Shown: positions 9,935 through 20,503 of the stretch, one piece after another | Layout: each line of letters begins with the position of its first letter | Position numbering within the stretch: the first letter of the stretch is position 1 | Assembly: GCA_037576215.1 (NCBI GenBank) | Contig: JBANDB010000001.1 | Coordinates: forward strand, 3,534,001-3,598,000 | Origin: Armillaria gallica | Lineage: Eukaryota > Basidiomycota > Agaricomycetes > Agaricales > Physalacriaceae | DNA: 64,000 nucleotides | Direction: 5' to 3' | The notes under the pieces: generated by a model | Database searches by the model: none | What the model was told of the DNA's origin: nothing | Seen by the model: only the letters and a program-made list of their open reading frames with translations | Position numbers and translations under genes: made by a program

Positions 9935-12900
9935 AAAAGAGGTCTGGAGATTCGTTCTGGAGTCATAACGCATGGATCTCAACAGGTACTCGCTACTCAC
10001 GCTTCAGAATGTCATTTTAAGAACTGGTGACGCCGGCCATCCCATCCCACGACACTTTAATGTTCTAGTTGAAAGCACAAGATCAGTTGGGAGTGTTCTA
10101 AGGTAGAAAACTTAGCCATTCCGCCCATCGAGTGATCCACACCAGAGGCAACTCCCCACTGCCTTGCCGAGAGTCGCACACATACCATGCGTACGCGGGC
10201 ACTGAAGGACGGGAAACACGACAGTCGCCTATTGTCGATCAAGCCCACGAGGAGGAGAGAAGTGTCACTACACGTTACCGCATTCCGCCTATACGAAATA
10301 GTCCTGTGGTTCTCAAATATACAGAATGGGCTAATGAAGTCCAGATCATACGAATCCGCTAGGATGGAAACGAAAGTAGATTCCCGCAGAAACGCCAAAG
10401 TTGTCCGAGTGTCATTTAAGCTGATCCTGCGAGATTCACCGACAATGAAGAGTCCGACGTCCACGAAAGTTTGCACATGTCTTCTCCTGAAGATTTCCCC
10501 TCAAACTTCGACATGAGTCGGGGTCTAAGATGGAAGGGGGAACAACGGTCACTGGGACTGATAAGTAGAGTTTGGGGACGAAGTACCTACGTTGTTTCGA
10601 AGAAGTCGACTCGTCAGCCTGATTATAGATAAATACCACGCCTCCAACAACATGCATGACTCGGTAGATGATCAGAACTCTGTGAAAAGATCTTGAGAAG
10701 AGCAGGGACATCCATGAGACTTTCAGAATAAGTTTTATGTAATAAAAGAAATCGTCCGCCTCATTGTCGCCTAGCTCTTGTAGTCATTGAATCCTGAAAT
10801 AAAGCATAAGGCCCAGCCCGTGGCCGAGGTTGGCACTAGAGAATCTGGAGATATTTTTGGACACGTAGAAGAAGATCGGTCAGATTTGAGGAAGTCTCTT
10901 CAGACCAGGGAGAATACGTGAAAGTACATCGCTGATGCTACAATTTGTCTATCCGAGGCAATGGCGACCAATAGCCGTTTCATCATCAGAACAACTGCTT
11001 CTGTAGCTTAAGCACCCAGAAAGCATTTGGCACCAGAGGAGTAATCTTTGGCATCTTGAATTGATGACTCGAGAGAAATATATCGATCTACTCACTGAAA
11101 CGCAACTTGCAAGCACGCCGCAAGGCTGAGGGAAATGATGATTAACTTTGCAATGTCACGAGGACTTGGGACCCGGACTCGGCAAACATTGAATCGCTAA
11201 ACTTTGGGAAGTGCTTGACAGATATATAAGAGGAAACATCTTACTGATAGACTTAGCATCGCTTGAGCGCTCGCTTGAGCAGCATTCAGGCAGGAGTGAA
11301 ATAGCGTGAGAACTTTGTAAGGCGGCCCGACCTCTAAAAGATCTTAGATAATGTCTCAAACCAACTTGAAGCCCGCTATTTCTTCGCCTATTTCTCGTAC
11401 TCGCAACTGTGCTTTTACTGATATATAATTTCTCATTCTGTCGCCACTTCCGGTGACATCGCTGCCCTATCTCCAACCAGGGATCGAATGTTCCAATGAT
11501 TACGGAGATACTGTATCAGATTTGTCTGATTCTGCGGTTCGAGCCGCAGAGTAATCACCATGAATCCTTGCTACTGGTATGCGGTCAGGCATTCTATCTT
11601 CATCTCTACGTTTCGAAGGTCACCTTCCATTTACTCTGTGTCCTCACTTGTCTACTGCTGCAGCTGGTTACGTTGTCCGCAGATGATTCATCAGGCCATC
11701 GTAGCTCACGTAACTACACTCCCTGAGTCTGCGTAAATCGTTGCTATCGTCTCTCCGGCCCCGGCTACAAGTTCAAGAATCATGGGCTTAGGTTCCCGGG
11801 TCTGCTCAAGCTCTCGATGCGCGTATGGGCCCTCCTTCTCCCACCGTTGCCGGCTCCGCGCCTATTCTTACGTACTGACTTACGCCTGATTGAATTGTTC
11901 TCTCCTTCGTCCTCGTCGGACGCCCCTTCGACCGCATGCTACTCTCTTACGAACAGCGCTTTAGAGCAGTTCAACGCACCTTGCCGATCGAGACGACAAC
12001 GAACGATCGGAATAACAGGCTGTATTACATATCCGGGGAAAGGTCGACCTCGGCAACTTACTTGGCACAAATGTGATATTGATAGTCCAATCGTCGGGAC
12101 CTACAAGGTCTGAAACCCACTGCTTGGCCAAGAAGACCAGGTATGTTCACTGGGCGTCAGTCGTTTCAGAGATTATATTAGATTGACGAGCCGAATCTGT
12201 TTTGGTCTCCTACTCAGACTAAACTGACAAGATTGACCGGCGCTTCCCTATCATCCTCCCAGAAGGTTACGCCATGTACCGGGTCCGCCTACTGATGGAC
12301 ATCACATCTTCCGTCTGGCTGTTAAACACGTACTTCCAGGTCTCTCTTTTCCTCTAGAGTGCGGCAAAATAAATGGGATATAATGGAATAAAGCCTGGCC
12401 GAGGTCTCTGCTATTGATTTTCCCTACAGACAGCATCCTGATAATGATGATCCTGGTCAATAGAATACTTGAATTGCAATATGAGTACGTCAGTCCGAGC
12501 TGGCAGGCTTCTGTTCCACCGAGTGTTCCGAAATTCGGTACCCGTGCACCTTTCTACACCTCTTTGCGCCTGCAGAATAACGTTGTTGGTTACAGTGAGT
12601 CGATCGTTTTGGGCAAAAACCTTCACAGAATCAGGACTTGAGTACTTAATGTTCCTTCAGGTCTGAACCATGAATATCGAGAACCGAGTTATTTGAAACG
12701 ACATTTTCTGTTCGTTGTTACAGATCTGACAGGTTACGCAGAGTGAGTGTTATCAAGTTGTAATACTTTCAGTACTCAAAATGCAGCCTTCCTACACACT
12801 GAATGGGGATACTGACTTTCGGTTGCAATGGCTCCCTGCCGATATTCGCACATGAATACAAAGCTTCTTTGATATAGTTCTTGAATCTAGTTCACCCTGT

Positions 12901-13353
12901 GATCTGCTTCCCCCGCATTTGTCGAGTTCTAGCCCCGTGAGGGAAGCGGACGACACGAAGGTAGCAGATCAGTTCCGACTATTCAGCTTTATAGAGGTCT
13001 CATCTCCTATACTGTTCGAGTTGTCGACGGTTGAGTCTTTGGCGGTGCTCGGCGGCGTGTCTGTGAAAGTGTCAAATTGAGTGAGCGGAAATCGGGTATG
13101 TGTGACACGTGCCACGTGAGCATCAGATCTGGAATTTGCATCCGGTCCCTGGAACAGTGGAACCGGACCCCTGGAAAATTTCTCCTATTCTTAACTTAGC
13201 CCCGTTAGACGGAGTGACTTGCGTCCTTAAGAGATACGAAGCTGCTTCCTTCATCCGTTTACCACCATCATCCGGGCACCGCTACCAGCTCCTGTACCTC
13301 TGCAGGCAGCATCGCTACGAGGACTTGCCCAGTGTAATTGACACAGACGACAC
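9935..13353. other. Long stretch with no supported gene
   Basis: Many frames of 60-140 codons occur on both strands (for example 10057-10476 minus and 11817-12113 plus), but none shows a recognisable domain, a consistent exon chain or a signal peptide. The stretch may hold decayed sequence. I see no terminal repeats that would define a transposon. Confidence 0.4.
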
Positions 13354-14485
13354 ATGCCACGACCAAAAACAGCCGTATCGCGCCCACATCCCACGGTCAC
13401 TTTCGATGAGCCAGAGCATACACTGACGCGGGTGCGCTCCGAGGGATACATGGGCCCAGCCCTGGGGGTGAATGCGTACAGTACTAATGCTAGTGCGCGC
13501 ACAAGTTACACCAGGGTCGACTTGGCTGTGGATGGCGATGGGACAGGTTGGGTGGGTGAAGAGGGACGGAGCAGTCGAATATGGAACGACGACTCTGAGT
13601 ATGAGGAGGAACAGGAGAAGCGGGACGTAGACGGCGAGGACGGAGACGAGGACCAGGGTGGCGAGGCAGACACGGAGGGCGGCGACATCGGTGACGATGA
13701 GAAGGACACTGGCGACGATGACGACGAGTTGCCCAACATCTCACTTACCTTCCTCCTACTATCCGGAAAGCGCCGAACGGTGTCGTTTAACCCGGAATAC
13801 ACTATTGGGCGAGTTAAGGAGAAGATATGGAATGCATGGCCGCATGGTCAGTTCAATCATTATTTTCCGAGTATTTTGAACTCATTTGGGCTGCTTCCTA
13901 CTCTCTTCCCTCCTCGGCTCTCTTCTCCTCTGCCTGTACAAATCACTCTGAATACGTTGGGCGCTGATTAATGAATCGTCACTGTCGCGACCCCACAACT
14001 GGCCCCGAATACAGACTGGACCCCCGAATCTCCGCGACCACCAGCGCCATCATACCTTCGTATACTGCATTTAGGGAAAGTATGGCAGGACGATGATGTA
14101 CTCCAAGGTATGTATTGCTATCTTGGTTTCATCGATCTGCCTCGCTGAAACCTCCTGGCTAGCACACAACCTTCCCATCAATACTCCCCCGACATCAGCA
14201 ACTGACCCTAACACTCCAAAACCACCGCCGACAATTGTACATCTATCAATACGCCCTTATACAGCTGAAGACGCAGCGTATGAAGCGCAGAGGAAGAATA
14301 GAGTTGGGCTCTGTGCGCGACTGGGAAAGGGGATAGATTGGATCAGGCAGAGGCGACTAGCAAGGGCGACACGGCAGCAGGAGCAGGCGCGGGTACAACA
14401 GGAGCAGGCGCAGCAGAGGGAAAGAGAAAGGGAACTTGCCACCAACGAGCCAGAAGAGCAGGTTTGTTGTTGTATTATCTGTTAA
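13354..14485 (+). CDS. UBL3/MUB-like prenylated ubiquitin-fold protein
   Basis: Three exons join in phase: 13354-13846, 14015-14107 and 14163-14485. After a variable N-terminus and a strongly acidic stretch (residues about 75-125, rich in Asp, Glu and Gly) comes a ubiquitin-like fold of the UBL3 / membrane-anchored ubiquitin-fold type: LTFLLLSGKRRTVSF, TIGRVKEKIWNAWP, then PAPSYLRILHLGKVWQDD and TIVHLSIRP. A basic and Gln-rich helix follows, and the protein ends in CCCIIC. The last four residues CIIC fit a CaaX prenylation box, and the cysteines before it could be palmitoylated. Animal UBL3 and plant MUBs are anchored to membranes in this way and help sort proteins or E2 enzymes. The role in fungi is not settled. 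The acidic insertion and the coiled basic tail make this version longer than the usual proteins of about 120 residues. Confidence 0.82.
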
Positions 14486-15655
14486 TGGGTCAGTTTCTTG
14501 GACTCTGGGGACATTCACGCATACATTGCTATTATACTACATTCACAGGGATCTCAGCTTGTTATCTATTATATTGTACATCTACGAGACTATACGACAA
14601 AATTGCATGTCTGATTGAATTGGATTGGATACTTGGATGAATTTGCGGAGTTGCAGGCGCCAAGGGAACCTAAATGGGATACAGTACGAACATTTCTAGG
14701 TCTTCAAGCCTACTAACGAGCACTGTTTCATGTTCTTCGGCTATCGGGATTCCATAAGGAACTACTTGGATATCTACCAGTCCACTCGTTCATCTTTTCA
14801 GCTTAGTCCGGGACACAGCTCCAGGGGGCGTCAAATAACCGAGTAAACGCGTACGTTACCGATCTGAGGGATAAGGATGGCAGAAAGCCCTCAACTCCAG
14901 CGCCCGAGTCGGAGCCAGAGCTTAGACTCGAGAGCGAGAACTTGCCACTTCTCCGAGCCCGGAAGCTAGATCTCGCGATCCGACAACTCCCTCGAGTGCG
15001 TATGGACGCGGAGACCTATATTCAAGGTGAATTCCGTACACCTTGCCATGAGTAATGATGTGGTCGTCACCGACACAATCATCCTCCGTCTCTTGCCGCA
15101 CGGGTAAGTAATACTGATGATGCATACTATGCCACAGGCCCGAAAGTCCAAGTCAAAGATTCTGGGTATGGTCCTAACCGCGTCTTATGTACGGACGGAT
15201 CTCATCGAATCGTTCAACGCTATCTGTAGACGGTGCAGGTGCCGTGACCGGTACCAAGGTTGCGACCGCAATGACATCAGAGGAAGATTTCCCTGAGCTG
15301 GACTCCACGAGGATATGAATAGATCCAATCCGCTTTACGTCCTTCAGACCCAAAGTAAGATTCCTCATGGTCAAGCAAGTTTCATGAGCTCCCTTTAGTA
15401 ACAGCTGGAGAAAGGTGGGAGTAAGAATAGGATAAACGGCGGACGCTTATACGCGACGGCAGACCAAAGAGCTTCCGGGCTAACGCGTTTAGGCGGAGAC
15501 ATGGTCTCCAGGGGCAAGAATTCGAAGCGAAAACGGACCTAGAATTGCAGTGGTACAAGTGTAATATATTTTGCAGTCCTAAACACAGTGTTGTTTTGCG
15601 CTCCGGCTTGAGTGTCACTTCCATCGGCATTCTTTTGAGTACAATCTCAAGGAGT
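14486..15655. other. Intergenic with a possible coding fragment at about 14814-15053
   Basis: A plus-strand frame from about 14814 to 15053 has a protein-like composition (TPAPESEPELRLESENLPLL, then LDLAIRQLPRVRMD) and meets a GT donor near 15025. A second open piece starts after an AG near 15137 (GPKVQVKDSGYGPNRVLC) and stops near 15230. They could be exons or the remains of a gene. I cannot name a family. Nothing else is supported here. Confidence 0.3.
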
Positions 15656-16008
15656 CTATCGCTTGCTATAGTCAAACGAATGATAGTACTCGTTGGGTGG
15701 GCTAGATTGAGTTTGCGACTCGGCGTCACCAACTACAGCGGATTTAGGTGTCATGAGATAATCGTTGCCGCCGGCGACGCTCGTCGCTACACTAGGCGAT
15801 GAGGTGCTTGTGTTCAAGTCGATGTTGATGTTAAAGGTCTGAAAAACACATCAGATAGAACAACAAGAGTGATCAGAGAAAGACTCACGTAAGTCCCAGG
15901 CATCAGCATTCCGAAGTTCAGTGATAAGTAAAATACACTACTATTTGAAGCAGTAGACGGCGAAGCACCGTTAAGGCTGCAGGAATCAGACGGGGCTTTA
16001 GATGACAT
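15656..16008 (-). CDS. Small hypothetical protein, two exons (100 residues)
   Basis: Exon 1 (16008-15889, 40 codons) starts MSSKAPSDSCSLNGASPS and ends at MLMPGTY. A 50-nt intron with a GTGAGT donor and a TTTTTCAG acceptor follows. Exon 2 (15838-15656) reads TFNINIDLNTSTSSPS and ends in YYHSFDYSKR before the stop. The protein is Ser/Thr/Asn-rich, with a central hydrophobic patch YLSLNFGMLM and no signal peptide. I do not recognise it. The clean splice signals and codon-level composition support a real gene, though its small size leaves doubt. Confidence 0.5.
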
Positions 16009-16875
16009 GGCGGTTGAGAATAAGTTGTGGAAATGCCATGGTGGCACTTATATGTGTTGTTGGACAAAGAAATTTGAATCCAAGTCAACGAGACGAACAA
16101 ATTATTTCAACAAAGGGAGTCGAGTCTTTCACGTGGCCCTGATCATCATTTCGGCAATAACCGAGAGTCCAAGGTGCCGGCTATTTCCGAGGTACCTGCG
16201 CCTCTGCTTGGCAACTCTTCTGTGCCACTTCTGCGCTTCTGTATTCAATTTCACTGCTTATTCACGACAAATGAAAGTCTGAAGCAAGCGGATGATGCAC
16301 GAGTTGTAGTCGTGCACTCCCCTTTTGATCAATATTTGATTTTGTGGACAGTGGGTCGCGTCTTTACTACTGCTCACCGAACAGTAACTGAAAATATCGG
16401 TGTCCCTCCAGCTTAGATGGCAGGAACAAGCTCCGAGCCTTTCATTTTGGATAGCCCCCCCTGGAAAGCCGGTGCTTTTCAGGGCATTATAGTCTATGAC
16501 CGCTCATCGGAGTTGTCCATAGCCTGCAAGCACCGATACATCTGGCGCGATGATCGACACGACTGTAGGCACGCAACGCCTCCCGACTTAATCTACCCTC
16601 ATCAAGAAAACTCATAGTAACCGACGCCACCTGTAGCCAAAAACCCCAAGGTCACCCAACTTGACCTCGGGTCGGGCCGACTTTGTTTTGCCTCGTTCCA
16701 TTCTGTTGCCAGGTTTAATACCGCTAGTTGGCAACATATGTCAAAAGAAAATCCTTATATCTGTCCGTTCATGACTCCGAGATAACTCTCACCTTTGACC
16801 TCCCACTCCTCAAATATATCTTCGCAGCACGGTGGTACGGCAAGGTGACGTCTTTATTCTTTTTTGTTCCCCCTC
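16009..16875. other. Intergenic, nothing recognised
   Basis: This is the shared upstream region of the minus-strand gene at 15656-16008 and the plus-strand gene at 16876-17713, so it probably contains two promoters. Short open frames (for example 16417-16617) show no known domain. Confidence 0.4.
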
Positions 16876-17713
16876 ATGAAGCTCGTGGATACCAACAATA
16901 ATTCGCTCCTCACAGTCACTATGCGTACGTTCTCGCCCGGCACCAGTCAACCCCAAACAGCCAAACCGTTGGTGAGAGTCCCAAAGAAGCCACAGTTTAT
17001 CCGGAATCACTCTACAATCCCGTTTCCCATCCCACTCTCTCAATCATCTCCACCGGATCGTCCACGACGAAGAGCCTTCTCTTTCTTCCCCTTCTTATTC
17101 AGCACTCGGCGAAAGGCATCCACGTCTACAGCTGCATCTTCCTCCTCTGCATGCCCGCCATCCCAAAATACCTCTGACACCCAAGCTGATTCCCCGCGTG
17201 TTCGCCAACTCGACAAAGCTACGCGAACGCTCGGGGAAAGATTTCCCCCGGAGCTTGTCGTAGGGCCGCCCAAGAGTCCTCAGCACTACATCAAACCACG
17301 CGTTCCTCTTCGAACGCGTAGCTCATCGCCGTCATTATTTCCCCCGACTTCTCGGCCCATCCCAGAGCCCCGACGTAAACGCAGCTATCTCAATATAGTT
17401 CGTTCCCATCCGCAGGTCCCAGAACCGGACGCGCCCAATATGTCGAGGCCGCCTTCTAGGACGTCAACGGAAGAAGAAACAAGCCGTTACCTGTATGTCT
17501 ACTTTTCTGCTTTCTAGACACCCGGGACTTAGTCGCCATAGGAAAACCCTTGCCAAGACTCCGCCCCCCGGAACTCCGTTCGTAGGTAGTGCAGTCGACT
17601 CGGATTCAGATTCATCCTTGGGATCCAGGAAGAAGTGGCAGCAGAGCTGGAGTGGCGAGTGGAACGTCAAAGATATGCATGAGGTCATTGGGAAGCTCCG
17701 GGATCTGCATTGA
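16876..17713 (+). CDS. Hypothetical Ser/Pro/Arg-rich protein
   Basis: Exon 1 starts at the ATG at 16876. A second ATG at 16921 is possible. The protein is basic and rich in Ser, Pro, Thr and Arg, with a short hydrophobic run RRRAFSFFPFLFSTRR (residues about 60-75), and looks largely disordered. The frame must change at 17493, where GTATGT, a pyrimidine run and TTTCTAG bound a segment of only 25 nt (17493-17517). Removing it joins RYL to HPGLSRHRKTLAKTPPPGTP and leads to a compact C-terminal motif, KKWQQSWSGEWNVKDMHEVI, ending KLRDLH. That tail, which is Trp-rich and well conserved in style, is the best evidence that the gene is real. I know no function for it. Confidence 0.55.
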
Positions 17714-18255
17714 AGTTGGCTGGTTTAGATAGCTACGCAGCTGCCAGTTTGGGCTGGACTCGAAGATTGGTTTCCACAGGGTTTTCATGATATTATGGTA
17801 GATAATACTTTATTCAACCGGGCTTGACCTGTAGTGATCATCATTTAGGTTATCGTATCTTATAGAAGTAATCGGCTCCAGACTCACACCTAGTCGCTCA
17901 GATGGCTTTTCAACTATCCTGGGATGATAATGTTCCGTAGATTTACGAGCTATGTCGTATCGGCCCCGTATCTGCTATAGGAATATACAACACACCTCAA
18001 TATGAAAAGGTAGTACGACAAATGTTCACTAACAGAGTGCATTTGAGCCTGGATGACGTGGTGAGAAAAACGACACCAATTTCTGACGGAAGTTCTAACA
18101 ACTTTGATCCACATAATACAACTGCGTGAACTTTCACTTTGAGGGTTCTAACAAGCGAAGAAGAACCATACCCATAGCCCATTAATAGCACCCTATACTA
18201 CAATCAAACACCCTTACTTCTTAGATTTTAACATTAAATCAGCATCTGACCTACA
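17714..18255. other. Convergent intergenic stretch
   Basis: It separates the 3' ends of the plus gene ending at 17713 and the minus gene ending at 18256. No gene is seen. It presumably holds both transcript ends. Confidence 0.5.
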
Positions 18256-19300
18256 TCAGAGCTTCCCCTCAACGGGTACAATCATATCGTACATCTCGCC
18301 CATGCCCTCGAGGGCAGCGTAGATCGCATTAGCAACTTTGACGGGTGATTCCTGTGAGGAATTGTCATCTACTATACACGCGTTCTTTAGTAATATGCTC
18401 ACATAAATACTTCCATCTGAAAATCTTGTTCCTGCGAACGGGAACTGCGTTAGCCGCGGCGACTCGCTCCAAACGACCCACGAGAACGGCGCATGGCATG
18501 GGAGGAAAGAAAGGGGGGCCGAGGAATACTTTCCAGACTGGTATGGGCTCTTCAGGGCTACGCCATTGTCAGGGAGACGTATCAGAGAGTGCTTCTGCTT
18601 TATGATCAGTAGTTGGTGTGTATTCAATTTTGCTGATGCGTACGACAAAGATATCTCTCATCCAGGAGTCCCAACTAGCCCACGGTTTGTGTGAAGAGAG
18701 GTGTAAGTGCGCGTCGTCGGGTGAATCCCATTCCAAATTCAGAGGGGCAGGAGTAGGAGGCGCATCACCATCATTGTAGATGGCGGGATCAACGAGAACC
18801 ATTCCCTCGTAGGGCGATGGATCTCCTGGAGGGAAAAAGTCTGATGAGAGGATGCTACACCCGATTACTGTTAGTTTACCGACTTCTCAATCAGAAAGCG
18901 CCACACACCACGCATTCGCGCCGTCTCCCCAGCCAATCAAAATGACACGGTGCATTCCCCCGTACGCGTCGACATGGGATAGGAATATGCTTTGTCGGAG
19001 AGCAGCGATGGCGTGCGCGTATGACATCGTATCCGAATCTCCGCCTTCAGGCGCGTCTACCGCCCATGCCTCGATAATCTGTAGTGGTGATCCAGCAAGA
19101 CGATTGTGCTCGTCGTGCGCGAAAAGCCGTAGCAAAATAGGTTCGTACAGTTCCTTGACGCCGGGAAGGCCATGAGCGCAAACCAGAACGAGACCAGGTG
19201 TGCCAGCATGCGTGGGGGTACGATGTCGTGGTTTATACCGATTGGCACGGAACGTCGCAGTCGACGATGGGAGAGACAACTTGTACTGAGCGGTGTCCAT
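18256..19300 (-). CDS. Alpha/beta-hydrolase fold protein lacking the catalytic serine
   Basis: Starting MDTAQYKLSLPSSTATF at 19300, the protein shows the usual fold landmarks: LVLVCAHGLPGVKELYEPIL (oxyanion-hole strand and loop), IIEAWAVDAPEGGDSD, the elbow strand VILIGWGDGAN, MVLVDPAIY and RDIFVKH. Introns lie near 18885-18835 and 18648-18605, and the exons join in phase. The family is the broad AB-hydrolase group found in many fungal genomes, with relatives named after toxin biosynthesis loci. The nucleophile elbow, normally G-H-S-x-G, is G-W-G-D-G here, so the serine position is glycine. The usual late G-H-L/M histidine block also reads DDNSSQESP. Both catalytic residues thus appear to be missing although the frame stays open, which suggests a non-catalytic protein rather than random decay. 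Confidence 0.7.
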
Positions 19301-20503
19301 ATCGATGAAAAGAGACTTAGACGGGGACTCAGAGGGAGATAGACAGGAACAACAGCGGCGGGGCCGAGTAATAAGTAAAAGTCGGGCTGCGGCGACTAAG
19401 AACGACGGCGAGACGGCGGCAATGATGAGGGCTGCCGTTGGTCATTTCATGGGTGTTGTGTGAGAGAATGTTGCGACCGCTGCAAGAACTCGAACTCTCC
19501 GTTGATCGGACCGTTCCTTGCAACGCATCACTCAGTCATTTCGGCACGAAATTTATCCCGGATCATTCCTCACGGGAACCTGTTGGAAGGCTGAAAATTA
19601 TAGAAATACATTCATTCAATTTCCGGTCACTATTTCGATGACAACCAGATGCCTTCGGGTAAGATGTCCTGATATAAAGAATACTTCATTAGATTGTTTT
19701 ACATTCCTTGAACGTAGTTACGTCCGGACTTAATCATTTCATGGATAGCAAGGACATCATGATCAAGTTCGAAACAAGATGCCGTCGAAACTTGCTGAGA
19801 TTCTTATACAGTGCGTGATTCTAGGGCACGTTTGAGTTTGAGCTGCACAAGGATTTAGAAAGAGCCAATGAGCACCCTAATATCATGGGTACTTCAATAC
19901 ACAACGAGTATCATGAAAACTTCGTCAAAACTTATCCGTCGGAAGTAAAGAGCGGTGATGACCAAAAATAGAAAGTTAGCGATCCACGTGTTCCCAATCT
20001 CCACGGTGAGCTCCACGGTACCGCCGTACATTCAAGATCGTATACTTCGTTCATCGTTGCGAGGAGTCCACTACGACTCTCTGAAGGGTTCTTTGAGCAC
20101 TGAAGCGTTAAACTGGCTATCCTTGACGTTTCTTTTCAGTTGCAACGCATCTTGTCTCACTCCCGGATCCATCATTCCAGGCTTGGCTGAACTTGGCACC
20201 ACGGCCAGATATCGCCTTAGTCTAAACCTTGAGACGCCCTTGATCCGTGACTGGACTATTTACCTTCCATCTTTCTCCCACAGATTCAATAATCACGTAT
20301 GATAGACGGTAACTCAAACTGATGGAATTCATTTTGTCAGCTATCCCGAGCTGTGTCATAGTTATCGATCATGCTCTATCTTTAAGGATCTGTGTTGTCT
20401 TGGCAAAGTCTGTGCTTACAAGCTAATGCGGCTAATGCGTGCCCCTTTGGCGTCTACATGGAGTATTAAAACATCAGTTTGCGTTGTATCCTCCATTCCG
20501 ACT
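19301..20503. other. Intergenic between divergent genes
   Basis: This is the upstream region of both the hydrolase (minus) and the fucosyltransferase-like gene (plus). One 115-codon frame at about 19955-20302 has no recognisable domain, and I do not call it a gene. Confidence 0.4.

Noticed and set aside
10057..10516. Overlapping 109-139 codon frames on both strands.
   Set aside because: No domain, no signal peptide, no splice partner. Chance frames of this size are common here.
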